This document shows, in pieces, positions 14,725 through 21,963 of a stretch of DNA of 23,133 bases (positions within the stretch are counted from its first letter, which is position 1; every line of letters begins with the position of its first letter). The position numbers and the translations under genes were made by a program. This DNA is from M3007 sp044350415 (GTDB taxonomy: Bacteria; Bacteroidota; Bacteroidia; Chitinophagales; Saprospiraceae). Location: contig JBILHQ010000081.1 in the NCBI GenBank assembly GCA_044350415.1, positions 1 through 23,133 on the forward strand. Direction: 5' to 3'. The notes below the pieces were generated by a model. That model saw only the letters and a program-made list of their open reading frames with translations. It had not been told where the DNA came from and made no database searches.

Positions 14725-16374
14725 TTACGATCGGTATACCGACTCCACCTTTTCAATAAAGGTTTTATACGTTTCTTCGGGTATTTTATGTTTCATGGAT
14801 TGCAGGAACTGGCAAAGCTTAAGGTATTCATTTTCAGTGAGTACATCGTCTTCCATGAAGGCATTGAAGAGTTCCAGGAAGTTCTCGGATACGTTGCGCG
14901 CAAAATCAATCCGGCGAACTTTGTCATCTACAAAAGCCATAAAATATAGTCCTTCATTGTAGTTCAGCTTTCGTTGGAGTACCAAATCATTTACTTCATT
15001 TTTGATTCGCTCCAGTTCTTTGGACGACTCTTCTGCGCTGACTTGTTGTTCTTCAAAGGCATTGTAAATGATTTGGGCCTTTTCGCCATAATTGCGGATC
15101 ATTTTTTCTCTTCGCCGGAATATCCACCAACCGATGAGAGTCGTCAACAGAGCAGTGGCGGTAACCATGGTGATTTCCACCAAATAGCCGGTATCGTTCA
15201 ACCAGGTGATCTGTCGGTCAAAAAAATTGGTGTGCGGCTCCAGGCCGAGCGTGCTTACGGTGTAGTCAAGGTCGTCAAAATCACTATTCTGCAACGGCTT
15301 GCCCCGCCCCAGTGAATTAATGTGCGTGATATAAGTATTCTTTAAATCAAATAAACGCTCCGGCCGGTAGCTTTTGCGCACATTACTACCCTGGCCAAGT
15401 TCATATCCCGGACCATACCGTTTGCGCATCATGGCATTGGCTTTTAAAAAATAAAAGACCATACGGCGGCGGTTTGCCGTACTTACCAACGCAGATAATT
15501 CAGCCCGTTTTTCACTGCTGTCCCCTTTGAATTCGCGGAGTGTTTCTTTTCTGTACTGGTCAAAGTAGTCGAGTAATTCACAAGCATCCGGCGGGTTTTC
15601 GTATTGTTGGCCGAGTCGTTTATAGTGCTCTTCATTGAATTCCACCCTGGATCCCGGGCCGAGGTGGGCTACGGAAAACATGTAAAAATTTTTCGGCATA
15701 TCAATGTTTTTTCCACCTAAAACGGCTGCCTCTTTGGTAGAGCTCATGTGTTCCCAAAGTTCAGGCCCAAAGAATGTTTCTGGATTTATTTTATCGAAAT
15801 TGTCGATAACGCAGACAAATTTTTGTTGGGGATTTTGCTGGCACCGTTTCCAAAAATCGAGTAAAAGACCAGGGAGGAACTGGTTCTTTTCATTTTCCCT
15901 GCCGATATATTTTTTGTGTAATTCCAGGTCGAACTCTGGTGAACACTTGATCGTAATGACATTTTTCACCGGATCGGTAGCCATAAAGGAAGCGGCTTTT
16001 TCAGCAAGTTTGGTAGTGCCTGTGCCCGTGACACCTGCTAAAACAATAAACTTTCTTTTTTCTGCTTCTCTGCAAAAATTCCGGATTCGGTACCAAGATA
16101 ACGTGCGGAGATAAGGCGATGCCAGTATTTTAAAACCAGTGGAGTCGAGTGTGCCGGATGGTAGGTACTTACTGCGATGATGCAGTTCGGAATAATAAAG
16201 AGAAGTGGAGTCAACGACATCTTCCAGCATGGGGCACGGCTGGCGGACGATGTCGACGGCCTCGGCCCAAGTCGGGTCGGGCCGGTTTTGAGTACCTAGC
16301 CAAATAAGGATAATGCCCGTAACTACAGTCAGGACGCATAATAAGCGGGGGGGGATGGGCGTTTTTTTTTGCAA
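14725..16374 (-). CDS. Membrane-anchored McrB-like AAA+ protein with degenerate ATPase motifs
   Basis: The preferred TTG start gives 549 residues. A membrane helix (about 11-27) is followed by a ~360-residue domain, a second helix (about 397-418, ending WWIFRRREK), and a 125-residue tail with a coiled-coil-like segment (SSKELERIKNEVNDL). The middle domain looks like AAA+ of the McrB type: GVTGTGTT at 114-121, FVCVIDNFDKINPETFFG at 186-203, and MPKNFYMFSVAHLG. However, the Walker A Lys is Thr (T120) and the Walker B acidic pair is DN. Positive charges flank the cytoplasmic ends of both helices, placing the AAA-like domain in the periplasm, where ATP is absent. The frame is open back to a TTG at 16458, but that start lies in the neighbour's terminator; the promoter at 16429-16397 favours 16374. 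No endonuclease partner is present. Function unknown. Confidence 0.7.
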   Translation of the reverse strand: MQKKTPIPPRLLCVLTVVTGIILIWLGTQNRPDPTWAEAVDIVRQPCPMLEDVVDSTSLYYSELHHRSKYLPSGTLDSTGFKILASPYLRTLSWYRIRNFCREAEKRKFIVLAGVTGTGTTKLAEKAASFMATDPVKNVITIKCSPEFDLELHKKYIGRENEKNQFLPGLLLDFWKRCQQNPQQKFVCVIDNFDKINPETFFGPELWEHMSSTKEAAVLGGKNIDMPKNFYMFSVAHLGPGSRVEFNEEHYKRLGQQYENPPDACELLDYFDQYRKETLREFKGDSSEKRAELSALVSTANRRRMVFYFLKANAMMRKRYGPGYELGQGSNVRKSYRPERLFDLKNTYITHINSLGRGKPLQNSDFDDLDYTVSTLGLEPHTNFFDRQITWLNDTGYLVEITMVTATALLTTLIGWWIFRRREKMIRNYGEKAQIIYNAFEEQQVSAEESSKELERIKNEVNDLVLQRKLNYNEGLYFMAFVDDKVRRIDFARNVSENFLELFNAFMEDDVLTENEYLKLCQFLQSMKHKIPEETYKTFIEKVESVYRS

Positions 16375-16396
16375 AATGGACAGGCCAAATTTTCTG

Positions 16397-16429
16397 TAAA
16401 GGTATATCAAACAGCAACCATCAGGCAAA
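16397..16429 (-). promoter_or_regulatory. Promoter of the AAA+-like gene
   Basis: On minus TTTG (16429-16426) is followed after 21 bases by TACCTTTA (16404-16397), one base from the -7 consensus. It is 22 bases before the TTG at 16374 and decides the start choice. Confidence 0.6.
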
Positions 16430-16446
16430 TCTTCCGGGCAATTTGT

Positions 16447-16488
16447 AAAAATAAACAACGCCCACCCTGAATATCAGAATGGGCGTTG
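16447..16488 (-). terminator. Terminator of the sigma/anti-sigma/lipoprotein unit
   Basis: CAACGCCCA (16456-16464) pairs with TGGGCGTTG (16480-16488), with a further 4 bp inside a 2x2 internal loop. On minus TTTATTTTT follows. It lies 85 bases after the lipoprotein stop. Confidence 0.8.
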
Positions 16489-16494
16489 ATGAAT

Positions 16495-16558
16495 ACTTGT
16501 TGCGCTGAGCGGCAATTTCTTCTAGTTTTCACGGATAGGCGCTCCCTCAGCAACAAGT
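16495..16558. repeat. Intergenic hairpin, possible diverged TTGTTGC-family copy
   Basis: ACTTGTTGCGCTGAG (16495-16509) and CTCAGCAACAAGT (16546-16558) pair with a 2-base bulge; the loop is long. TTGTTGC/GCAACAA arms and a GCTCCC near the 3' arm recall copies at 7315 and 22066, but the interior differs. Confidence 0.5.
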
Positions 16559-16572
16559 CGTAATGGGCTGTT

Positions 16573-16959
16573 TTAGTGACCGCCGTGTCCTCCACCGTGA
16601 CCACCGTGACCGCCATGTCCGCCTCCTGTAGTATCAATTGGTGGGTGACCGCCGCCGTGCCCTGTAGTATCAAACGGTGGGTGACCGCCGCCGTGCCCTG
16701 TAGTATCAAACGGTGGGTGACCGCCGCCGTGCCCTGTAGTATCAAATGGTGGGTGACCGCCGCCGTGCCCTGTAGTATCAAACGGTGGGTGACCATGTCC
16801 GTGGTGCGTACTGTCACAGGACATAGAGTCACGGGATGTTACTGGTTCATTGTCACTGAGGGCAGTGGCAGTAGTAACCAGATTTTCTTTTTGGCAGGCA
16901 GCAAAAGCTCCGCCCATCAACAGCATCGCAACGATGCCTTGAAAAATGTACTTTTTCAT
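16573..16959 (-). CDS. His/Gly-repeat lipoprotein
   Basis: A 128-residue secreted protein. The N terminus (MKKYIFQGIVAMLLMGGAF then AAC) is a lipoprotein-type signal with the acylated Cys expected at 22; the lipobox has Phe at -3, which is unusual but acceptable in Bacteroidota. The C-terminal half is a tandem repeat with the 12-residue unit HPPFDTTGHGGG, followed by HGG repeats to the end, for 17 His in total. Such runs suggest binding of divalent metal ions (Zn, Ni, Cu), but no defined metal site is shown. The frame is open 11 codons further, but the ATG at 16959 gives the clean signal peptide. It lies 67 bases after the anti-sigma/barrel gene and before a terminator, so it is probably the last gene of that unit. 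Confidence 0.8.
   Translation of the reverse strand: MKKYIFQGIVAMLLMGGAFAACQKENLVTTATALSDNEPVTSRDSMSCDSTHHGHGHPPFDTTGHGGGHPPFDTTGHGGGHPPFDTTGHGGGHPPFDTTGHGGGHPPIDTTGGGHGGHGGHGGGHGGH
16628..16794 (-). repeat. 36-bp in-frame tandem repeat within the lipoprotein gene
   Basis: Just over four and a half copies of a 36-base unit (each starting GTAGTATCAAACGG on plus) with very few substitutions, coding for HPPFDTTGHGGG units. Near identity at the DNA level means recent expansion; copy number could vary between strains without breaking the frame. Confidence 0.9.
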
Positions 16960-17026
16960 AATTAGAAAAGAATAAAATAGGTGATTTATCAAAAGGGGTT
17001 TTCACTTCCGGAAGGTTGCACGGATG

Positions 17027-18562
17027 CTAAAAATAATATTGCAATCCTGCACTCACGCCTGCCCAATAGGATGAAACGGACACATGGTCGTCTTTTATTG
17101 GTTTAAGAACTGGTGAATTGAAGGTTGGGGACAAGGAGACACCAAGATTGCCCAAGCGATATGCAATTCCTGCTGAAATAGTCAGATCTGCTGAAATTTT
17201 CCGAATATCGTCTGCCTTTTTTTCCAACCGGGGTTGCTCCCGGAATTCAAACCTGTCGTTTTTACAAGTGAACCCTGAAAGTTCCTGATTACTTTGAACA
17301 AGGTAATTGGCCCGAATACCAGCTGCAATGAAGGTTGTCCAATGCCTGTGTGTGTGGCGGTATTTCAGGGATACCGGCAAGCTCAGGTAAGAAATTTTAT
17401 GGGTTGTGCTCAGTTCCAGATTAATATCTTCTTCTTCTGAGATGGATTGCGTGCTGTCTTTGGCCCGAAGTTCCACATCTACCGCATAAGTGCCTGCTCC
17501 TGTGCTGATATAGTAATTAAAATCGTGTTCGCCTGGATTTCCGGGATCAGGTCCGCCACCGCCGGGGCCATGATCTCTGTCTTTGAATTGCAGTGGCGAG
17601 GGCAGCGTTTGTTGTATAGAATGCTTCAAATAATCAATACCGCTTACTACGCTCCAATGCTTATTGAGTTCCTTTTCAAGGCCGATTCCTGCTAAAAAAG
17701 TACTTCCGGTTTGTTTTTGGTCTGAAAAGATTTTATTGCCGCCAGGAAATGGCATGTGTCCATAATCGGGAAGATTTATCTTGGCACTGATAAATCCCGG
17801 CATGGCGTGCATATTTACTATCCAGTGGTTGGCCTGGTGAATTTCAGTGGGGAAAGGCAGTCCAATAAATTTAATTTCCGGGGTATTAATCGTCTGCGCT
17901 ATTGAAGGGGGAAGCATATTACCGGTAATAATTGCCAGAGGTACAGTACTTATTTCTTGGGTAATTTCCCTGCCGGCCTGGTCTTTTTTTTCCTTAGGAA
18001 CAACCTGGTTATCGCCAATCTGTATCGCCAAAGGTGGGGTGTTATTCACAACAGTGGGTAAGGAGGGTCCCGTTAAGACCTTTTCGATGGCGTTCTGCTT
18101 TTTTACAGCCTTATGCTGGCGGGTATTATCGATAACTGGTCTTTTTGGATTTTCTGAAGTTGAAACTGGTGGTGTTGAAGTTGGCTCAACAGGCGTGGTC
18201 GATGAAGTGGTTATCTGATGGCGTTGAGTAGTTGCCGGTGTAGCTGTTGAGGTGGAAACAGCAGGTGCGGCAGTCGGCGTTGGCAATTCCTGGCCCGGAA
18301 TCGCTGTGCGCTGCATTTCGGCACGAAGTGCTTCTAATTTGGATTGAAAATAGAAATGTTGTAGTAAAAACAAGCTGAACAGGGCCGCAACAGCCGCAAC
18401 CTGCCAAGTCCTGAACGATGGATATACTTTTTCGGAAGGGACATCCCGGGATAAATCTGTATTGATTTTATCCCAGAGCCCATCAGAAGGGTTTGCTGAA
18501 AAATTATCGAAAGAACGGTGCAAAAACCGGTCTAAATGATCATTGTTATTATCTTGTTCCAT
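17027..18562 (-). CDS. Anti-sigma-like inner-membrane protein with C-terminal outer-membrane beta-barrel
   Basis: 511 residues in four parts. Residues 1-50 form a short cytoplasmic domain with the Bacteroidota motif FDNFSANPSDGLWDKIN, typical of proteins encoded next to ECF sigma factors. A single helix (about 53-72) lacks a cleavage site. A long Thr/Ser/Pro- and Lys-rich linker (about 80-260) can span the periplasm. The C-terminal ~225 residues alternate beta strands (GSTFLAGIGLEKELNKHWSV, YLSLPVSLKYRHTHRHW, WAGVSAGLQYYF) and end in Phe, as outer-membrane barrels do. One barrel loop is Gly/Pro/His-rich (DRDHGPGGGGPDPGNPGEHD). The protein would thus tether the sigma factor's control domain to the outer membrane. 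Its start is 26 bases after the sigma gene; the His/Gly lipoprotein follows. The anti-sigma role is inferred from position and the N-terminal motif. Confidence 0.75.
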   Translation of the reverse strand: MEQDNNNDHLDRFLHRSFDNFSANPSDGLWDKINTDLSRDVPSEKVYPSFRTWQVAAVAALFSLFLLQHFYFQSKLEALRAEMQRTAIPGQELPTPTAAPAVSTSTATPATTQRHQITTSSTTPVEPTSTPPVSTSENPKRPVIDNTRQHKAVKKQNAIEKVLTGPSLPTVVNNTPPLAIQIGDNQVVPKEKKDQAGREITQEISTVPLAIITGNMLPPSIAQTINTPEIKFIGLPFPTEIHQANHWIVNMHAMPGFISAKINLPDYGHMPFPGGNKIFSDQKQTGSTFLAGIGLEKELNKHWSVVSGIDYLKHSIQQTLPSPLQFKDRDHGPGGGGPDPGNPGEHDFNYYISTGAGTYAVDVELRAKDSTQSISEEEDINLELSTTHKISYLSLPVSLKYRHTHRHWTTFIAAGIRANYLVQSNQELSGFTCKNDRFEFREQPRLEKKADDIRKISADLTISAGIAYRLGNLGVSLSPTFNSPVLKPIKDDHVSVSSYWAGVSAGLQYYF

Positions 18563-18588
18563 ATTATTATCGTTTAATTTGGGAGGGG

Positions 18589-19146
18589 CTATTGCGTCAG
18601 TTTTTTTTCTAATAGTTGTCTTAAATGGGCTTTTGCACGATTTAACTGCGATTTGGAGGTGCCTTCTGAAATTTGCAGCATCGATGCGATTTCGGCATGT
18701 GAAAAGCCTTCCATAATATAAAGGTTCAATACGGTGCGGAAACCAGGTGGCATTGATTGCAATAACTGAAGTGCTAAGGCCGTGACGCTTTCATCCTGGA
18801 AAAAATTATAATTATCGTCTTCAGAATATCCGGCATCAAAGACATCATTTTCTGGAAAAAGGTCCACCGTTCTTTGTTTTCGGATCAGTTTGAGGGTCGT
18901 ATGGACAATTACCCGGCGAATCCAGCCTTCCAGGCTGCCTTTCCCGTGGAACTGGTGAATATCCCGGAAAACCTGAATGAAGCCATCGTGCAAATAATCT
19001 TCTGCATCCTGTCTGTTGCGGGCATAACGCAAGCATACTCCGAACAACTTTCCTTTGAAAAGTTCGTACAACGCTTTTTGTGCGGTCCGGCTCTGCTGTG
19101 CACAAGCCCGGGCTAATTGATGTAATTCCTGTTCAGTTGGCGGCAT
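18589..19146 (-). CDS. ECF-type RNA polymerase sigma factor (sigma-70 family)
   Basis: 185 residues with the two-domain ECF layout. Region 2 runs from LFGVCLRYARNRQDAEDYL through HDGFIQVFRDIHQFHGKGSL and WIRRVIVHTTLKLIRKQR (DNA melting and -10 contact). Region 4 has the helix-turn-helix MEGFSHAEIASMLQISEGTSKSQLNRAKAHL for -35 recognition. There is no region 1 or 3. It directs RNA polymerase to a small regulon, probably including its own operon. The next gene starts 26 bases downstream and encodes its likely membrane anti-sigma partner. No typical TAnnTTTG element was found upstream of the start, which would fit autoregulation from an alternative promoter. Confidence 0.93.
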   Translation of the reverse strand: MPPTEQELHQLARACAQQSRTAQKALYELFKGKLFGVCLRYARNRQDAEDYLHDGFIQVFRDIHQFHGKGSLEGWIRRVIVHTTLKLIRKQRTVDLFPENDVFDAGYSEDDNYNFFQDESVTALALQLLQSMPPGFRTVLNLYIMEGFSHAEIASMLQISEGTSKSQLNRAKAHLRQLLEKKLTQ

Positions 19147-19220
19147 AGATTACCTGCTTGCTGCAGCGGGCGAATAAAAATGTAAAAGTAATGATTAATT
19201 ACCCTCGTTCAATATTGAGT

Positions 19221-19250
19221 GTTGTTGCTATGGGTGCTCTCCGCAACAAC
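19221..19250. repeat. Intergenic hairpin repeat, diverged copy
   Basis: GTTGTTGC (19221-19228) and GCAACAAC (19243-19250) form a perfect 8-bp stem around a 14-base loop. Read on minus the interior (GGAGAGCACCCA) resembles the GGTGGCTCCCA of copy 1. Confidence 0.55.
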
Positions 19251-19295
19251 TATTTCTTCAGGTACTCCCAGGTGGAAAAAGTTGCATTTCGGGGC

Positions 19296-19343
19296 TATAA
19301 AAAAATTTGCTCCGGCCTTGCATTGCAAGGACTGGAGCAAATT
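19296..19343 (-). terminator. Terminator of the FAS1 lipoprotein unit
   Basis: Arms 19304-19321 and 19325-19343 pair over 16 bp with one small internal loop and an ATT turn. On minus the stem runs into a stretch of T residues (TTTTTTTATAG). It is about 170 bases after the FAS1 stop, with a repeat element in between. Confidence 0.75.
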
Positions 19344-19377
19344 GTATGCTTTACATGCTTTTCACCTGTTACTTAGG

Positions 19378-19500
19378 AACGTGTCACCAATTACTTTCCA
19401 TAATATGGGGTGTCTTTTGCCGGGCAGCTACGTTATCTAAATGGTTATATAGCAGTACCATACGCCCATTCAGACGCTTTGCTGCCAGTCAAAATAAACA
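19378..19500. repeat. Copy B of the ~120-bp interspersed element
   Basis: AACGTGTCACCAATTACTTT at the left matches the terminal repeat of copy A. The core 19435-19499 (ATCTAAATGGTTAT, TACGCCCATTCAGA, TTGCTG) aligns with 7680-7742 with few changes. The right terminal repeat is missing, so this copy is truncated. It lies directly 3' of the FAS1 gene, as copy A lies directly 3' of usp. Confidence 0.7.
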
Positions 19501-19510
19501 TCCGCTAACT

Positions 19511-20065
19511 TTATTTTGGTAAAAGTACGGCATCAATCACATGGATAATGCCATTCGATGTCGGTATGGAGGCCACAATCGTGGCAACACCGTTGACCAT
19601 TACTTTGCCATCTTTTTTGCTGATGGTAACTTTTTCACCATTTACCTGCTCATAAGATTGTCCGTCCTGCATATATTCTGTTTTCAGCGAGCCGACATAA
19701 GTATGGTATTCCAGGATATTTTTAAGCGCATCTTTTTGATCGGGTTTCAACAGGCCTTCCACTGTGCCTGCGGGTAATTTATCAAAAGCGGCATTGGTGG
19801 GCGCAAAAACGGTGAATGGCCCTGCATTGCTCAACGCATCCACCAATCCAGCTGCTTTCACTGCTGTAACCAGGGTAGTATGGTCTTTACTTCCAGCAGC
19901 CACTTGTACAATGTTTGGATTCGAAACATCATCTTTCACACCTGATTGGCCTACACCGGGTGCTTCGGAGGCCGACGAAGTGGCGGTATTGGTTTCCGCG
20001 TTGGACCCGCAACCGAAAGAACCCAGGATAAAAGCAATGGTGATAATTTTAAAAATTTGTCCCAT
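19511..20065 (-). CDS. FAS1 (fasciclin) domain lipoprotein
   Basis: A 184-residue exported protein. The signal MGQIFKIITIAFILGSFG ends at a lipobox-like SFGC (Cys 19), followed by a Ser/Ala/Thr-rich linker to about residue 50. One complete FAS1 domain follows: VQVAAGSKDHTTLVTAVKAAG, LSNAGPFTVFAPTNAAFDKLP (the H1 box), the YH motif (LEYHTYVG) and the C-terminal GIIHVIDAVLLP (H2 box). FAS1 domains mediate adhesion or matrix contacts, and small lipid-anchored ones are common in Bacteroidota. It starts 61 bases after the His-rich membrane protein gene and may be co-transcribed; a TTACTTTG (20098-20091) is close to a -7 element, so it may also have its own promoter. Confidence 0.9.
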   Translation of the reverse strand: MGQIFKIITIAFILGSFGCGSNAETNTATSSASEAPGVGQSGVKDDVSNPNIVQVAAGSKDHTTLVTAVKAAGLVDALSNAGPFTVFAPTNAAFDKLPAGTVEGLLKPDQKDALKNILEYHTYVGSLKTEYMQDGQSYEQVNGEKVTISKKDGKVMVNGVATIVASIPTSNGIIHVIDAVLLPK

Positions 20066-20126
20066 GATTTGACTAGTTTAGATAATGATACAAAGTAAGT
20101 ATAGCGATAATAAACTTTTTATGCGT

Positions 20127-21353
20127 TCAATCATAAAGTTGATTTTTGGCGGTTTGAAAAAAAAGCAGCGCTACGAGGCTTCCAAACATCATGATGGCTG
20201 CTGCCAGCAAAGCCTCATTGGCGTATGGGATTACGGTGTATGAAAAGGAAAAAACACCTTGCACCATTAATATCAGTTCATTGAGGAATACGCCAAAAAC
20301 AAAAATAAGAAGCGCTTTAATACTGTTTTTATGTACAATGATCGCGTCAAAGCAAAACATGTGTACTAATAGATAAACAGAGATAACCGCTAATAATACT
20401 AAGTGCAAATAAGCAATCACGATAGGCCGAAACCCAAATGCCAACTTACTGATGGCCGGAATAGTGGAGCCTAATTGTAAGGCTAATTTGATGGTTAAAG
20501 CAATGCCCACCAGCAGCAACAGATTTTGCCAAATCGGTTGTATTTTATTTTTTAATAAGCTGATATTTTGCCGGATGATATTCACGAATTTTACCCAGGC
20601 CCAAAACTGAAGGACTGCTCCCAGTACAACGATGACGTAGAGCCCGACTGGCAGGTTCAGCCATAAGGTAGAAAGGAAATAGGCCGGAATACAGGCAATA
20701 AAAAACAGCCGAAAAATAGTTTGGCTTGTACTTAAACTGGGCAAATATCGGTACAATTGACTGTATATCAGCCCCATACAGGCAAAGAAAAAAAAACCGT
20801 TGTATTGGAAATGAAGGAAATAATAAACAGAGGTCAAGTAAGCGTTTTGATGAATGTGCTTTGTAGCCATCATGTACGCCAAAGCAAAAGTACCCAGGGA
20901 GGAAATGATATTAAAAAGTAGGGCGGCCTTGAACCAGTTGATGCTGGGGTGCCGTTTCTCCACCGTTTTCAGGTCTTTAAAATAATAATAACTGAACAGG
21001 TAGGCGATTAATATAGCGGCAGTAGAAAAAAAGATGGATACTGCTCCATAACCCTGAATGGCAAATGAAATAAGCATTCCATACGCACATATCAGATTAA
21101 TGATGATGGCTACCTTATATTTCCTGACGGCATTCGAAGGTATATATTGTTGAATAAATACCACCATCAACACAAAAATAGTATGAGCGATCCATCCTGA
21201 AAAGGCAAAATGGGAATGGGCATGCTGAATATGTTTTTGGTCGAAATAAGGAAATTCAAAACCGATCTTATAGCGCATCAATACGCCGAGCAACGCTACC
21301 AAAGCGAGGTTGAACAGCGAAAACCGGAGCCATTTATGTTGTTGTAATTGCAT
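20127..21353 (-). CDS. His-rich polytopic membrane protein, possibly heme-copper-oxidase-like, NO-linked by context
   Basis: A 408-residue protein with about 11-12 membrane helices. Conserved-looking polar residues lie within or at the ends of helices: H41, H44, H46, H48 and H57 in HIQHAHSHFAFSGWIAH, then YFLHFQYNGFFFF (H181), and later FRPIVIAYLHL. His clustering at helix ends recalls heme/copper ligands of heme-copper oxidase subunit I or NnrS, but I cannot match the canonical ligand set of either, so the class is uncertain. Its start codon is two bases after the stop of a Crp/Fnr regulator gene, so it is almost surely co-transcribed and translationally coupled. Together with the truncated haemoglobin and nosY upstream, this suggests a role in nitric oxide sensing, reduction or tolerance. 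Overall function is inferred. Confidence 0.65.
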   Translation of the reverse strand: MQLQQHKWLRFSLFNLALVALLGVLMRYKIGFEFPYFDQKHIQHAHSHFAFSGWIAHTIFVLMVVFIQQYIPSNAVRKYKVAIIINLICAYGMLISFAIQGYGAVSIFFSTAAILIAYLFSYYYFKDLKTVEKRHPSINWFKAALLFNIISSLGTFALAYMMATKHIHQNAYLTSVYYFLHFQYNGFFFFACMGLIYSQLYRYLPSLSTSQTIFRLFFIACIPAYFLSTLWLNLPVGLYVIVVLGAVLQFWAWVKFVNIIRQNISLLKNKIQPIWQNLLLLVGIALTIKLALQLGSTIPAISKLAFGFRPIVIAYLHLVLLAVISVYLLVHMFCFDAIIVHKNSIKALLIFVFGVFLNELILMVQGVFSFSYTVIPYANEALLAAAIMMFGSLVALLFFQTAKNQLYD

Positions 21354-21355
21354 CT

Positions 21356-21949
21356 TTAATAGTAAAGTTTTCTGTCTTCTATGGTCACTTTGTGGCTTTC
21401 CTCCATTTTTTTCAACGTCCTGATCACCGTTTCTACCCGTAATCCAGTGAAATTGGCTATTTCCTGGCGGGTAAAACTAATTTGTACTTTTTCGCCGGTG
21501 TGCTTCATCTTTCGTTTGAAAGTATCCAAGAAACTGGTAATGCGCTCTTCCGGCGTATGGTTGATGATATCCCGAAGCTGGTTGGCTTTTACAAAAACCC
21601 GTTTTGCAAAAAGTACCGTAAACGACTGGTGTATGGTGGGATATTCAGCCAGCACCTTAAAAAAGGTATCTTTGGACAGGATAAAAACCGTACAATCTGT
21701 TACGGCAATAGCCGTAGATGGATATAATTCACTGATAAATAAGGGCGGCTCACCAAAGCTGTCGCCACGGGTAAAAATACCCTGGGTAAATTCTCTGCTC
21801 TCTTCATTCGTGTTGTACATTCTTATACTTCCTGCTTTTATCTGGTGATAAAAGCGTGGTGTGGATCCCTCATGAAAAATAATCTCATTTTTGGAGTATT
21901 TCTTCACGACTGCTCCCCAAGTGATTAATACGTTCTCGTCTACCTGCAT
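21356..21949 (-). CDS. Crp/Fnr family transcription regulator without an Fe-S Cys set
   Basis: 197 residues: an N-terminal cyclic-nucleotide-binding-type beta-roll (NEIIFHEGSTPRFYHQIKAG, FTRGDSFGEPPLF), a long dimer helix, and a C-terminal winged HTH (FTRQEIANFTGLRVETVIRT). The phosphate-binding cassette keeps FGEPPLF but lacks the Arg-Ser expected for cAMP binding, and only one Cys is present, so an oxygen-sensing [4Fe-4S] Fnr is excluded. Members of this family encoded beside nos or haemoglobin genes often respond to NO (DNR, NnrR, HcpR types). An inverted GATGTTACC/GGTAACATC pair lies on both sides of its -7 element TAATTTTG (21987-21980), suggesting autoregulation. The His-rich membrane protein gene follows after two bases. 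Confidence 0.88.
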   Translation of the reverse strand: MQVDENVLITWGAVVKKYSKNEIIFHEGSTPRFYHQIKAGSIRMYNTNEESREFTQGIFTRGDSFGEPPLFISELYPSTAIAVTDCTVFILSKDTFFKVLAEYPTIHQSFTVLFAKRVFVKANQLRDIINHTPEERITSFLDTFKRKMKHTGEKVQISFTRQEIANFTGLRVETVIRTLKKMEESHKVTIEDRKLYY

Positions 21950-21963
21950 AAGTTGGATTTACT

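Larger units (their letters stand above)
19147..19510. other. Gene-free region with repeats and a terminator
   Basis: These 364 bases hold the sigma-gene upstream region, a hairpin repeat (19221-19250), the FAS1 terminator (19296-19343), and a copy of the ~120-bp element (19378-19500). Small plus-strand open frames here are not supported as genes. Confidence 0.6.

Noticed and set aside
14725..16374. A McrBC-type restriction system
   Set aside because: The AAA+-like protein has membrane helices and degenerate Walker motifs, and there is no McrC-type nuclease or DNA-binding partner nearby.
16375..16458. Extended start of the AAA+-like protein at TTG 16458
   Set aside because: The first codon lies inside the terminator hairpin of the upstream unit and the extension crosses a TTTG-N21-TACCTTTA promoter.
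16628..16794. 36-bp repeats as a CRISPR array
   Set aside because: The units are directly adjacent with no spacers, lie in frame in a protein gene, and encode HPPFDTTGHGGG units.
16407..16965. Repeat-derived open frames on both strands (HRLILQGTAAVT and CSIKRWVTAAVP units)
   Set aside because: They are alternate frames of the tandem repeat; the frame with a lipoprotein signal peptide is the real gene.
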